Shown here in pieces: positions 31,725-43,125 of a stretch of 64,000 bases of DNA. Every line of letters begins with the position of its first letter. Positions within the stretch are counted from its first letter, which is position 1. The notes below the pieces were generated by a model. That model was not told where the DNA came from and searched no databases. It saw only the letters and a program-made list of their open reading frames with translations. Position numbers and translations under genes: made by a program. The stretch comes from Agaricus subrufescens (Eukaryota > Basidiomycota > Agaricomycetes > Agaricales > Agaricaceae): contig CM057067.1 of NCBI GenBank assembly GCA_029945375.1, forward strand, positions 992,001-1,056,000, in the 5' to 3' direction.

Positions 31725-34700
31725 ATGTCTCAAAATTTGCCCCCCATTTTCTCGGACACAGACAAATTTGACGGCACAAATTGGGTAGCCTGGAGCGGCT
31801 TGATTAGCATAGCCGCCGACCTCAGGGGAATAACAGGGTACCTCGATGGCACCATTCCCAAACCACCCGACAATCCTACTATCATAATCACAACCACGAC
31901 AAACACTATAGACCAAGACGCCACCACCCAACAGACGCCTAACACCCCAAACGCTGATACCTCATGGAACTCCCTCACGCCGTCGTTAACGGAATGGACA
32001 ACCCGCAATGCCTGGGCAAAGGGACTACTTATCTACAATACCAAGGATCCCATCGGACTAGGAATCGTGATGTCCGGAACAGCTGCTGACGCTTGGAAAT
32101 CGTACAACGACCAGTATGCCAAGGTATCCGAAATGGCATTAATGAATGCTGAACGAGACTTGCGAGAGTGTACATACTCTGACAACCACGACTTCACCGA
32201 GCATATCTCAAGGATGCGTACCCTCTGGGCAACGTCCACCGCACTCGGATCACAGATAGACGACAAAGGGTTCAGAACCATCGTCCTCCAATCACTGCCA
32301 CGCTCATGGGACCCAATCGTCTCAACACTGTACAATACTACCACTTCAAGAGACGCCATAGCTATACTCAGCACCCATTGGGCACGCATCAGCAAGGACC
32401 GGGTCGTGAATCCGCAGAACGCTACGACAGCGCTCCAGTTTAATGCAGGAGGCCGAGGGCGGAACCCACCAAAGAATCAGCACCTTGTCTGCGCGAACCC
32501 GAATTGCCGCAGAACTGGACATCTTATAGCAGACTGCTACTGGGAAGGCGGCGGAAAGGCAGGACAGTTCCCCCCTTGGTTCAAGAACAAGAAACCTAAT
32601 GGAGGGAAACCTAACACTTCCGCAAATGCCGCAATGACTACTACTGCGACTAGCCAGGACAACGAACCGCAAGTTTACGCGCTGTCCTCTATCTCTTTGG
32701 AACCCCAACAGGTACCGCACACCAATCATATCACCACCACCGCCAACTCTGACGGTTATCCTATTCCCAGAATGTCCAATAATCCTCCCAACACCATGGA
32801 TAATGAAAGGGAATTAGGGTACATCGTTAGAGACCAATGTGTAACTACCACTTTGGCTATGTCCTCAATTGCCACCTCACGCAATGACACACAACTCTTG
32901 ACCCTACTCAATTCGGGTGCTACGGACCATTGCTTTGTAAACGCTAGCGACTTCTCCACATATAAGCCATACTCACAACCGAGAAATGGACATCCTGCCA
33001 ATAAGTCTGCCAAATTCGATATAACCGCTAGCGGAATCGTTGAGATACATACCATCAAAGACGGAAGGAGAACCAAAATCTTCCTGTCCGAGGCACTCCA
33101 CTCACCTGAACTTCGACACAACCTAATATCTGTATCACGGCTCACGGACAAGGGACTGAACATTATGTTCAGCGGAGATAAAGCCATTGTTAGTGATACT
33201 GGTGGAAAGGCCGTCATTGTAGCGAGAAAGACTCAGGGATTATTTGTTGTTGACGTCGTCGATCGGGACTTGAGTACTGCTATCCACCTAGTGGAGGCTA
33301 AGCGTAAGGCAACACCGTTTGACACCTGGCATCGTAGGTTGGCCCACGCTGGGGAAGGTGCGTTGAAGGAGATGCTTCGACTCAAACTAGTAGATGGACT
33401 TGATGTCGATGGCAATCTGGAAATGAAGGGGAAGTGCGAGGATTGCATCTATGGAAAACACACGGCGCATGCGCACAACGAAAGAGGGGAGGTTGAGAGT
33501 GAGGTGCTGGAGAGGATACATATCGACTTGTGGGGACCAGCGACGATACAATCGGCTGGAGGCGCTAAATATCTCATGGTCATCGTTGACGGTGCCTCGT
33601 CCTTTAGGACCATATTCCCTATACGCAAAAAGACCGCTGAAACGACGTTGGGGTGTTTGAGAGATTTCCGAACACAATCTGAGTTGCAAACTGGAAAGAA
33701 ACTGAAATGAGTGAGGCTTGATATGGGACGAGAGTGGATGAACAACTTGTGGGATACGTACGCTAAAGAAACGGGCCTGGTACTGGAATATACCACCCCA
33801 TACGCCCATCAGCAAAACGGGGTGGCCGAACGTTCGATGAGGACTATCCTCGAGCTCGGAAGGAGCATGATGGCCGAGTCAGGTCTGCCCTCGCGATACT
33901 GGGCGGATGCTTTCGTAACGGCGAGTTATATTAAGAACTTATTACCTACTTCCCGGACTCCTGGACGAATACCGGCCGAGATTTGGACAGGCAAGCGCCA
34001 AGACGTATCACACCTACGAGCTTATGGCTCAGTCGCATACGCACACATTCCCGTCGACATTGGGGCATCCAAACTCGCCCCAAGATCAGTCAAACTCACT
34101 CTCATTGGTTATTACGGGACCTCCGGCTATAAACTTCTAGACTGCACGTCAGGGGCCATTTCGCGATCACAAGACGTAATATTCGAGGAAGGAAAAACTA
34201 ACTACGCTGAACAACGCCCTGGCTACAATGATGACTTCCCCATCCCCACACCAGTCAGAAACTTTAACTCCGAATCTGCAAACGCGCCAAGACCGCTGGA
34301 TATCACGACGCTTCACCCCAGACAAACGGATCAAGCTGAAACCCCAAAAGGAATAGTCGGGGAATCCAAAACCGGAGAGGAACTAGTGGAATCAGAATTG
34401 ACCGCTGATGAACCTGGATCCGTAACTAACCCTGACGACGCACCTGTGGCGCCTCTCAGATGATCGGGAAGGGTGCCGAAACCATCGCAGAAGAAGCGGG
34501 AGAACATGGAGTATGAGGAACGAGCAAGGGCGAATGTTGTGAACGTTGACAGCGAAACTTGGGTGCCGAAGACGTATCGTGAAGCTATGTACCGCCCAGA
34601 GTTGTGGTTAGGACCAATGGAAAAGGAGTACCGGATGATGCAGGAAAAAGGGGTGTTTGAGGTGGTGGAGAGACCGCAGGGGAAGAATGTCGTGGAATCA

Positions 34701-36146
34701 AAATGGGTGTACGCGTTAAAGTTTGACGAAGATGGAAATGTTGCGGCGAGGAAAGCAAGACTGGTGGCAAAGGGATTCACTCAAGTCTTGGGGGAGGATT
34801 ACGATGAGACTTACGCATCTGTGGCGCGCTTGGAATTGGTCCGGATGGTCTGCGCGATAGCGGCCGCAAGGGGTATGAGATTGTGGCAAGTAGACTTTGT
34901 CTCGGCATTTTTAAACAGCGACAATAAGTTCAAAGTCTACATGGAACCTCCAAGGGGATTTGAGGAAGGGGAAGGAAAGGTGTGGAAACTCCTCAAAACC
35001 CTCTACGGGACGATGCAGGGCGCACACGACTGGGCGCAAACCCTCGACAAAACATACCAAAGTCACGGATACTACCGCTCAAAGGCAGATTCTCAAGTCC
35101 AGTCAAAAAGGAACAACAACGAATTCACCCTTACCTCTACCTGGACTGATGATGTACTTGGAGCCTCAACTACAGAAATTGGAGAGAAGAAAGCGAAAGC
35201 TGAACTAGCTGGCAGTTACGAGGTGAAAGACTTAGGAGAGGCTAAATTGATTTTGGGCATGAAGATTGAACGCAATAGTAACGGAGACATTCGGTTATCA
35301 CAACGAGCCTTTTGTGAACGCATCATCGACCGCTTCAATCTCAACGAGGCAAAACCCCGCTCGACCCCACTTCCTGCCGGCTTAACTCTCACCAAGAACG
35401 ATTCACCTCAAAACGAGCCTGAACGCCAGGAGATGTCAAACATCCCTTACAGGGAAGCCCTCGGAGCCCTTATGTGGCTCCAAGTTGCAACAAGACCTGA
35501 TCTCTCATTCGCTGTAAATTTACTCTCCCGTTTCGCAAATAACCCAGGACGTGCACACTGGCAAGCGCTCAAACACGCCCTCGAGTACGTCAAGGGAACT
35601 CTGAATTATGGAATAACTTATAGGCGGGGAGGAAACCTTAAACCCGAAGGCTACGTCGACGCAGATTACGCTGGGGATCAAGATACAAGTCGATCAACTG
35701 AAGGACATGTCTTCTTTGTCGCTGGAGGTGCCGTATCATGGGGAAGCAAGAGGCAGGAAACCGTTGCGGTGTCAACCGTAGAGGCAGAGTTCATGGCGTT
35801 TACTCGGGCAGCACAGCAAGCCATGTGGCTTGAGAAATTCTTGGATGAAATCGGGTTACATCAGGATGGACCGACTATCATTCATGCGGACAATAACGGA
35901 GCTATTGCGAATACAAAGAATGACAAGAACCATAGGCGCACCAAACATATTCGCATCAAATACCACTTCGTTAAAGAAAAGGTCGACAACGGCGATATCA
36001 CATTTGCGTATACACCGTCCGCTGGGAACTTAGCAGACATTATGACGAAACCTCTTGCGTGCGACGCCGTTATCAGATGCTGTGATGGGATTGATATCCG
36101 TGGGGAGTCTAGGGGTGACGATATCGAAGCAGGGGAAGTGTTGTGA
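31725..36146 (+). pseudogene. Copia gag-pol polyprotein with two internal stops
   Basis: One frame of 1473 codons. Gag includes a CX4CX4HX4C knuckle at residue 256 (CANPNCRRTGHLIADC). The protease site reads LLNSGATDHC at about 396, with Asn where the catalytic Asp of the DSG motif belongs (codon 32910-32912). The integrase zinc domain is WHRRLAHA...CEDCIYGK (about 535-580), with core Asp in HIDLWGPA (about 600), Asp in RLDMGREW and Glu in NGVAERS. Reverse transcriptase has TWTDDVLGAS (about 1140) and RNase H has DADYAGD, STVEAEF and HADNNGA (about 1310-1395). TGA codons interrupt it at 33708-33710 (inside integrase) and 34461-34463 (between integrase and reverse transcriptase). The natural stop, 36144-36146, lies just inside the right LTR. 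All three faults fit CpG transitions. Confidence 0.93.
36131..36138 (+). other. Polypurine tract
   Basis: AGGGGAAG lies immediately before the right LTR and would prime plus-strand synthesis. It overlaps the end of the polyprotein frame. Confidence 0.75.
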
Positions 36147-36517
36147 GTACTTCGACATATCACCCAATGAATCCCGTTTCTTTCTATTTCCTTAAACGGA
36201 CACTTAACATCAATAGTTGATTTTACCTATTTCCGTTTCCCCATCCTACTTCTATTTCCAATATTTGTTTTCCTTTATTTTCTATCCACACGTCGTATAA
36301 CTATACAGTTTATACTGCCGAAATGTTCGGGTATAAAAGACTCGGTCAGCCACCCACTCTCCTCAGTGATCAATACGACTACACGTTGTCACTGAGGTGA
36401 GTTGGGGATATTATTTCTCCTACGTCGTACTAACAGTCGTGTAGTTTCTATTTCATATTAGGTATATAGAGTGATCAATACGACTACACGTTGTCACTGA
36501 GTTTCTATTTCATATTA
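36139..36517 (+). repeat. Right LTR
   Basis: Same 379 bp as the left LTR with no difference found, including both leader units (36366-36463 and 36471-36517) and the intron-like insert (36397-36444). It is followed by the CGTGG target duplication. Confidence 0.93.
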
Positions 36518-36522
36518 CGTGG

Positions 36523-36648
36523 TGAGGACATCCCCTCGCGTGTGAAGAAGGTGGACTCCGCCGGACATGTGGAAAGGCATGTTATGGAGGTTTGAGAAGG
36601 CATGTGGCTTTAAGAATGATGGAGACAAGGAGGAAGATTTCGTGCCCG
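36523..36648 (+). repeat. Short piece of duplicated CAC2 5' flank
   Basis: Matches CAC2 flank around 45315-45415 and the copy at 14903 (GTGTGAAGAAGGTGGACTCC, GCCGGACATG, GGCATGTGGCT, AATGATGGAGACAAGGAGGA). It lies right after the Copia target duplication, so the Copia element inserted between R2-like sequence and this fragment. Confidence 0.65.
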
Positions 36649-37000
36649 AGCCATCCCTCGCTCTCTTCATTCAGTTTGTAAATCTCCCAATACTACTTTG
36701 TGCATTTGGTTCTCCAAACGCGAACAAGTCTGGCAAAGACTATCACTTTTGCCACGGAAGTTTCACAATTTTACTGGATAAGACACGTGGCTTATTGTGA
36801 CACTGGCCCAGTGCGCGCGCATGCTACTGTTATCAGGAAGAACATAGAATGATGCCGTTCTGTATCAGACCCGACAATGCTTATCTCAGGGTTTTGCAAA
36901 CGAGCCATGGCAGTGTTAAGCCGCTTACCGTCCCGAAAGAGAAGAGTACTTCTCTCCTGGTCTTCCACAGTTGGACACGTCTTTTTCCAGTACTTGTTGA
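36649..37000 (-). pseudogene. Exon 7 remnant of the nuclease-like gene before copy I
   Basis: Nearly the same as 26796-27140 before copy G, including GACACTGGCCCAGTGCGCGCG and the VEDQERSTLLFRDGKRL reading on the minus strand. It is part of a 2-kb duplication that also covers the F-box gene. Confidence 0.65.
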
Positions 37001-37115
37001 TGCCGAATTCAGTGGCAGTGGATCGGAAGAGTGACACGAATGTGATCCGTTTGTGACCCATCGTCACTGGCAGAACTTCCGACTTCAACCAACACTTCTG
37101 GTCTGTGGTTTCTTC

Positions 37116-38675
37116 ATGACCTTCATGTTCTGCTCCACAAAAAATACCCTCGGAGTACTGCTCCATTTCATCTTACTGTTACGCATGCGTCGAAGGCTCA
37201 AAAAAAAAGTCGCGTTGTGTTCAATTCTATCTCTTCCCGACGAAGTATTATCCCAAATTCTCCACGACCTCGATTGTTGGAGTATACTGGCCACAAGGCT
37301 GGTGCGTATGCACCTTGTTCACCTTCTGGCTCGATGCATCTGACATCCAGCTCTAGACGTGTAAGAGATTGTACGCGACTAGTCAATCTCCCTTGCTGTG
37401 GCGTTTCAAAGCTCTTGAGGTGTCCTATTCTTCTGGAATCCCGTTACTCGAGGAGCCGGTAGAAAAATACACGTTGGAGGAGCTAGAAGAGAAGATAGTC
37501 GCGCGTGCTCGGACCAGCCAAAGATGGCGTAGATTGGACCCAGCAAATTTCCAATGGCGAAAGATTGACGTGGGCTATCGTGCTGGCTCCTTTTACGATC
37601 CACGATTGCTTCCAGGAGGGAGATGGCTCCTGACTAACCTGGATGGTAATGTTAGCATCATCGACCTAGATGCACACAAATCAGCCCGACAACCTCTGTT
37701 CGACGTAAGTAATTCTGCGGATCCCCTCTATCAATCAGCGATATGGATCGACCCAACAAAATGCTGGTTGTCCCCACGGATTGCCCTTCATTGTGGCAAC
37801 ACACTAGAACAGGAAGGTAAGAGTCCCCGTTAAGCTCATCAATTTCTCGCTAATAGTTTCACAAGGCTCAAGTCGGATATGTATCTATCAGCTGAATTCG
37901 ACAGGTCGCCGATCTGATATGAAGTGGAGCGCAGAGGAACTCACCACCATACATACTTCCGCTCGTGGCCTAAAACGTCAATTGCAACTCAACAAGGATT
38001 ATGTCGTCGAGAAATGCATGCACAAGAACGGAAATGATAATATCTTCAAGCTTTATATTTACCAGTACTCAGATGGCCCGCTTCGCCTGTGTCAATGCGA
38101 CCATGAACAAAAATCAATCGTTAGTGTGCCCTACTCTGCAGGACTGATACTAAAATATTTCCCAGTTTTTCTTTTTGCCTCAAAGTCGATTCGGCGTCAT
38201 CACACGGACACATGTCAAAATCTCAGCTATCAACCCGGTAGGGTCAGATGGCCTCAAGCTGGAACCCATCTTCTCCACGTTACTCGAGCCAACTCCTCCA
38301 TACCGACAACGCTTTGAGCTTCATTCTACATTCTATCATTCCTACCTCAAATTTGCATCTCGGGATTGCATGCTCGAGATTCGGTTTCCTCATGGTACGA
38401 ACGAGGTGTACCAGAGGAAGATAATGTTTACGAATGGTCCCTCATCTACTTCCTCCATAGAAGGACCCTCACTCTTAATTCGACATTTAGATGACCATTC
38501 TGTAGATTTTATCTTTTATGGACCAGAAGATGGCGGCGGTCCTGAGCAAGCTGTTTCTCAAATCTGCATTCCCGAGGATGTGTTTCGAATGCCCCTGGCA
38601 CTCACCGCGTGTGATGTAGCTTCAGGACGTTTACTTACGAGCCGACATTTGGAACGCGTGTTATTACAAGTATGA
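37116..38675 (+). CDS. F-box protein, copy I
   Basis: Intact, four exons: 37116-37301, 37357-37816, 37866-38119 and 38166-38675, 469 residues from the first ATG (a second in-frame ATG is at 37125). The F-box is LPDEVLSQILHDLDCW, preceded by a lysine-rich RRLKKKVALCSIL and, before that, a hydrophobic stretch. It differs from copy G at few positions. It is the only copy that still faces a full-length convergent neighbour: the stop codons of copy I and the nuclease-like gene are 16 bp apart, so the transcripts should overlap at their 3' ends. It is predicted to work as an SCF adaptor. Confidence 0.83.
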
Positions 38676-38691
38676 TATGCTAACTTTAGAA

Positions 38692-40472
38692 TTACTGCTT
38701 TTTTTCATATTTCAAAAAACAATCATAGAGAATAGTGCCAGGAATAGTCATCTGGTGATGATGATGACTTAGCACATTTTGTAATAGCATAATACGACCA
38801 TTACTTACCCAAAATGCCAATAGTTCAGTAGTTTGCTTGATCGAGCCAAGGTCATGGCTGCTGTTATCAAGAGTTGCATAGAAGCACTCGCGTCCAGTAT
38901 CAGCACCAACCGCATGTATCACGGGGTTCCGCAGAATTCCAAATAACCAACGCTCTCCATCTGAGAGGATAAATTTCACGAACTTGCTTTGATCACGTCC
39001 ATATTCGTGGCTGCTCCGATATGTATATGATTAATAAATAAGAAATAGATAGGAGAAACTACCAACATTGCCGCACACTCGCCGATCACTTGTTTGAGGT
39101 GAGATTTCAGTTCATCCCCGCGCGTTTTTGCTGCAGTGCCAGGCGGATTAGTTGCACTACTACGTGATGCTTCAAGGCCTATCACTCACTGGGAAACTGT
39201 AGCTTCTTGACTTCAAGAACCACAATTTCATACAAGAGACGTTGGTCAGCGTCTGCATGATCGTCCCCCAGTACTCCGAGTATGTTCTGAAGGTTACTGT
39301 CAAGGGCCCGGTACTTTGGCGCTACAAGTCCATCACCTGATACAATTATTAGAAAATGCTTTCAGACTTAAATTATAAATCCTCACAAGCCCGCTTGGAA
39401 AATTCATCGCGGGCGCGCTCATTGTTCAGTATATGCCAACTCGTTCCCTCTTCAATAGTCAGTGAGGCAATGAATCCATCCGCCTTCCCCGTTAAGAAAT
39501 ATCTGTAATGTTTCATATTGACACGCGCAATAACCTCAGCGGCGCATTCTTTCTGATCGATGGTGAAGAGCGAGAGTTCCGGGAAATACTTCGTGCATAG
39601 ATGTTCATTATTCAGATGTACCAAGACCTTGAAAGCCGCCACCTTCATTACAGCAGACTGCTCCGACTACATGAAATAAGGCCAGTCAATGTAAATGCAC
39701 CGAAACAAGCAGATGACGTTGCTCTTACCGTTTGATCAAAACCATCATTAAACTTGTGCATGAGCTTCAGCATTACATTGTACTCCTCGGATGTTGGGAA
39801 ATTCAACGGCTCGACCGAGGTGATGTCTTTAAGCTGGGAAAGGAATGTCCCAGCATCACAGCTGTCATGCATCTTCAGAGCTTCTGGGTCCATCAAGAGG
39901 TCTTTCGATGCTATTCTCGAAAAACAGCACACCTGTCCCGCGAAACCGAATGCAAGAAATCATCAACATCGCCTTTGACCAACAGCATCAGACTTACGCG
40001 AAGAAGAAGATCAGAGAATGATTCGGTTTCGATCAGCGAGTAAAATTCCATTGCTTTCGGGTTGCCGCGTTCTAGAAAGACTTGGATCGTCTTGATGCAG
40101 AGATTACGGTCGGGTCCACAGAAGTCTTTAGGTAGTTTGTCGGACACCCTCTTCATCAACTTCCTTACCCTCTTCTTCCTAGTATTTTTCGCGAGGTTTG
40201 GGTCGGGGCTTTGGTTTTGATCAGCTATCTCATTGAGAAATTTTTCAAGAGCGGTTCTGAGATCGATCCCATCTGCCAAGAAAAGTGCTTGAGTGAGGGA
40301 CGATAATTTTGAGAAGAAAGGTTCCACACATACCTGATTCAGATCGAGTGGAATCGCTCTGTGCAGTCGACACATCACTGACCCGACGCAGCGAGCTAGA
40401 GTTACCCTGTGGGTTGGGTGAGCTACTGATTTGTTGCGGCAAGCTGGGAGGCTGTTGCGATTTAGGTGGCAT
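38692..40472 (-). CDS. Uncharacterised protein with PD-(D/E)XK-like motifs
   Basis: Eight exons give 456 residues with all junctions in frame: 40472-40334, 40272-39998, 39932-39729, 39666-39387, 39336-39190, 39130-39067, 39010-38809 and 38751-38692. The start is MPPKSQQPPSLPQQ, a Pro/Ser/Gln-rich leader, followed by a basic stretch (NTRKKRVRKLMKR) and then a helical middle. In the second half TGKADGFIAS, LYEIVVLEVKKLQFPS and LKQVIGECAAI occur in the order Asp, Glu-X-Lys, Gln, which is the pattern of PD-(D/E)XK nuclease-fold proteins; FILSDGERWLFGIL and CFYATLDNSS follow. This assignment is inference from motif order; no named family was recognised. The exon 6 donor (GTTGGT) was chosen because it keeps frame. 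Tails of this gene lie next to F-box copies D, E and F, and exon 7 pieces before G and I. Confidence 0.62.
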
Positions 40473-41960
40473 GAGTGTGGGGGAAAGTTCTGAGAGGCCG
40501 AAGTCCAACTCGATCTCTTATTTTATGATAGAAAACGATCTTACAGAGTTCGATAAGGTCGCGTGAAACCCATGCTGAGCTCCGGTTATTGTGTGTCACT
40601 CAGGCATGCGGCAAATGGGTGAGTAGACTTGATGCAGTACTATCCCATTCTGGCGGTCATAATTCACGCCCTAGAATAATATCTCCGTCGTGTCATGACG
40701 TCAACTCAATTATAAACCCCCATTAAATCAGCGCAGATAGCGGCAACTTAGTAAGGGCATCGATACTAAGCGTCCGAAACAGCCTCTTGAACGTGGAGTA
40801 TCCTGTTATGCCACTCAGGGGTGATAGACCACGTCTGGCATGCGGCTGAGAAGTCGATTACGATAAGAAGGAGATTTACAAATTTAGTGTGTGCATCTTT
40901 GGGGAGTTTCCGGGTTTCCTGCAATCTGTGCAGTTTCACGACGCCACACTTGCTTAACATGATGAGGGTGATGATTATTTTTAGATGCTTCGGCGCTAGA
41001 GACAAAAACAGAAACACATGTGTTTTTCTGGAGGCTCATGTGTGACATTGTGGGCTCCGCTATCGTGATCGCGTGGGTGGTAGTTCTTCCTTGCTTTCAT
41101 GAGAGAACCGGGAAGGTAGCTCGACGAGCACAAAAACTGGTGCCACAGAACTAAATATAGCATCAGTGCTATATCACAAACTTCTCTGGTCCTCAATCTC
41201 GCGTTCAAGTATTGTCTGCAGAGGACGCCTATACTGTTTATCATGAGAATAGCTGAGGATGCTATAACACCTCAACCAAGATCCATCTTCGGCGTAGCCC
41301 CATTACTCGGGCACGCATTCTGATATCTACACCCTCGGCTGGACTATCTGAAACCAGTCGGCGTGGTTTAGGGTAATATGAAGATTAAGCGGCCGGGTGT
41401 GACATCGAGGGCAATGTGGGCAAGGGACTAATTGGTAATCTGTAGATCTTGAGAGTGCCGCACTTATCCCGCAGCGTGATTTTGTTGTTGCGGAAAGGGT
41501 TCGAAAACACGCTGGATGATCATGCGCGAGGTTGCTCTCAAGTGGTAATGAGGGTACTGTCTTTTTTCCATTTGATCAGAAGCGACCAAGAGCTGCCTCA
41601 TGGTAAGCCTTAGCCTTGGCGGCAGTGCTCAGGTGCCCGGTTCAATCGCTGACGTCGACGACACGCCTCGCATTTTCATTGGTCTCGAAACCTGATTTTC
41701 TCAATTGTTCAAAGACATGTGGTACTTCGAAATAATACAGTCATGAAACAGGATGTCTGTCCATTGTGCGGCTACATCAGCTCAGCTAGTATTCCAATGT
41801 TATCGAATGCATATAATGAGTAGAGGCTAAACAAGATGTTTACCGTCGAGAATGGCCTATCGAATACCTGCCGGACACGGCATGATGTATGATAATTGAC
41901 CGGTGACCGGTGGCCCTTGACTAGCTTGACAAATCACTCTCACTAAACCTCGATTCGGAC
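40473..41960. other. Intergenic, no supported gene
   Basis: About 1.5 kb upstream of the nuclease-like gene. Two short minus-strand frames near 40766-41017 and 40996-41244 have no recognisable motif or splice logic. The stretch should include the promoter of the minus-strand gene. It may hold decayed coding DNA that I cannot identify. Confidence 0.5.
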
Positions 41961-41964
41961 TTTA

Positions 41965-42318
41965 CTAAGGGTAGTCGGAACCTTCCACTATTTTCGCATC
42001 CCAGTCACTCCATGACCATTCTATCTCCCATCTGGGTAATGCCATCTACTGTGTCATCCGTCATCTAGACTGCTGGGGAACATTGGCGTTGAGATCAGTG
42101 AGTCTATGACTTTCTTGTTATTACTTCATCCCGAACTTACACAAGCCATGCCGGGAATTATATATCATTAGTAAAACACCTCTGCTCTAGCAACTCAAAG
42201 TATTGGAAGTATTGTATTCATCTAGGATCCCACTACGTATAGAGCCGGTAGCAAACTACGCGTCGACCAAGCTAGAAGAGAAATTGACCACGCGTGCTCG
42301 TATCAACCATCAGCAAAT
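41965..42318 (+). pseudogene. F-box family copy J, 5' part
   Basis: Strongly decayed exon 1 (SHLGNAIYCVIRHLDCWGTLALRS replaces the F-box) and exon 2 start (CTCAAAGTATTGGAAGTATTG...CATCTAGGATCCC, GAGCCGGTAGCAAACTACGCGTC). It breaks off at about 42318, after CACGCGTGCTCGTATCAACC, where inserted sequence starts. Confidence 0.72.
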
Positions 42319-43125
42319 CGGCTCAAATACTGTAGACCTTACATCATAAACAAACATTGTATTGCAATTAAAGAGAATGTGAACGCTTACATTGTGGTAA
42401 AGTGAAATGAATGGACATACAATTCAAATAAAAGAATACAATCATGGTACAATTTATTTTTTTAAGATTACAATCTTTTGAAAAGCATACAATCATGTCA
42501 CAGTTTATTTTTTGAGATTACCATCTTTTGAAAAGCATACATCCATGCTTCAATTTTTGATATGGGATTACAAGCATGACTCCAACAATGAAGTTAAATT
42601 GTATATGAATCTAACATTATGCAAGGGGCAAGGGTAGGGTAGTGTTGATGGTGTGTAGCGGCAGCTGGGGGACTTAGAAATTTTCGAGTTTTTTCAAATC
42701 TTTGTATATATATGATCTATGTACTGAGCAAATAACTCGGTGCCTTGGCTCAGGTGTTCAAGTGTCTTGCTGTGTGGTCTCGTTCGTCAGGAGGTCCTGG
42801 GTTCGATTCCCAGTGGTGCCAATCAGCTGAACTGCCCATATATGGGTTCTCCCTCAGCTCATGCTGCTATATATGGCTCTATTAGGTAATATATTTTGCC
42901 ATCCTCGGCAGTATAAGATTGTATATATGGTATACATTGCAGATGCTGGTATAGATGGTATTCATCACAGATGCTGGTATAGATGGTATTCATACCAGGT
43001 ACCTTACATTTTTATGGATTGACTGCCCATAATAGTTCAGCTTGTCAAAGACTTTAGAGATGGGCGGTGATGTTAGAGATTATCGGTAAGTTATAAGGCC
43101 TTAACATCTCTGAGCCGGTTTGCTG
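42319..43125 (+). mobile_element. Insert in copy J with a tRNA-like (SINE-type) module
   Basis: About 800 bp separates the two halves of copy J. The first 390 bp are AT-rich with a repeated block (ACAATCATG...TTTATTTTTT.AGATTAC.ATCTTTTGAAAAGCATACA at about 42438 and 42488). A tRNA-like module follows at 42739-42821, then GCTGGTATAGATGGTATTCAT units repeated at 42940-42995. Insert borders are approximate and no clear target duplication was found. Confidence 0.5.
42739..42821 (+). other. tRNA-related RNA polymerase III module
   Basis: A box TGGCTCAGGTG at 42746-42756 and a perfect B box GGTTCGATTCC at 42800-42810. The T arm CTGGG/CCCAG pairs fully, and the acceptor ends GGTGCCT and TGGTGCC pair at six of seven positions (two G-U). 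The D and anticodon arms do not fold well, so it is not a working tRNA. It is more likely the head of a SINE or a tRNA pseudogene. Confidence 0.6.

Larger units (their letters stand above)
31264..36517 (+). mobile_element. Copia (Ty1-type) LTR retrotransposon
   Basis: The 5254-bp element is bounded by a perfect 5-bp target duplication, CGTGG, at 31259-31263 and 36518-36522. LTRs of 379 bp are identical by eye. A primer site follows the left LTR and a purine tract precedes the right one. The internal region holds one gag-pol frame in the Copia order: gag, protease, integrase, reverse transcriptase, RNase H. The frame has two internal TGA codons and a changed protease residue, so this copy is probably not autonomous despite its recent insertion. 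Confidence 0.95.

Noticed and set aside
35140..35175. Missing YVDD in the reverse transcriptase taken as a fourth defect
   Set aside because: The segment reads TWTDDV. The two aspartates are kept, and as I recall fungal Copia lineages often have TDD here, so it was not counted as damage.
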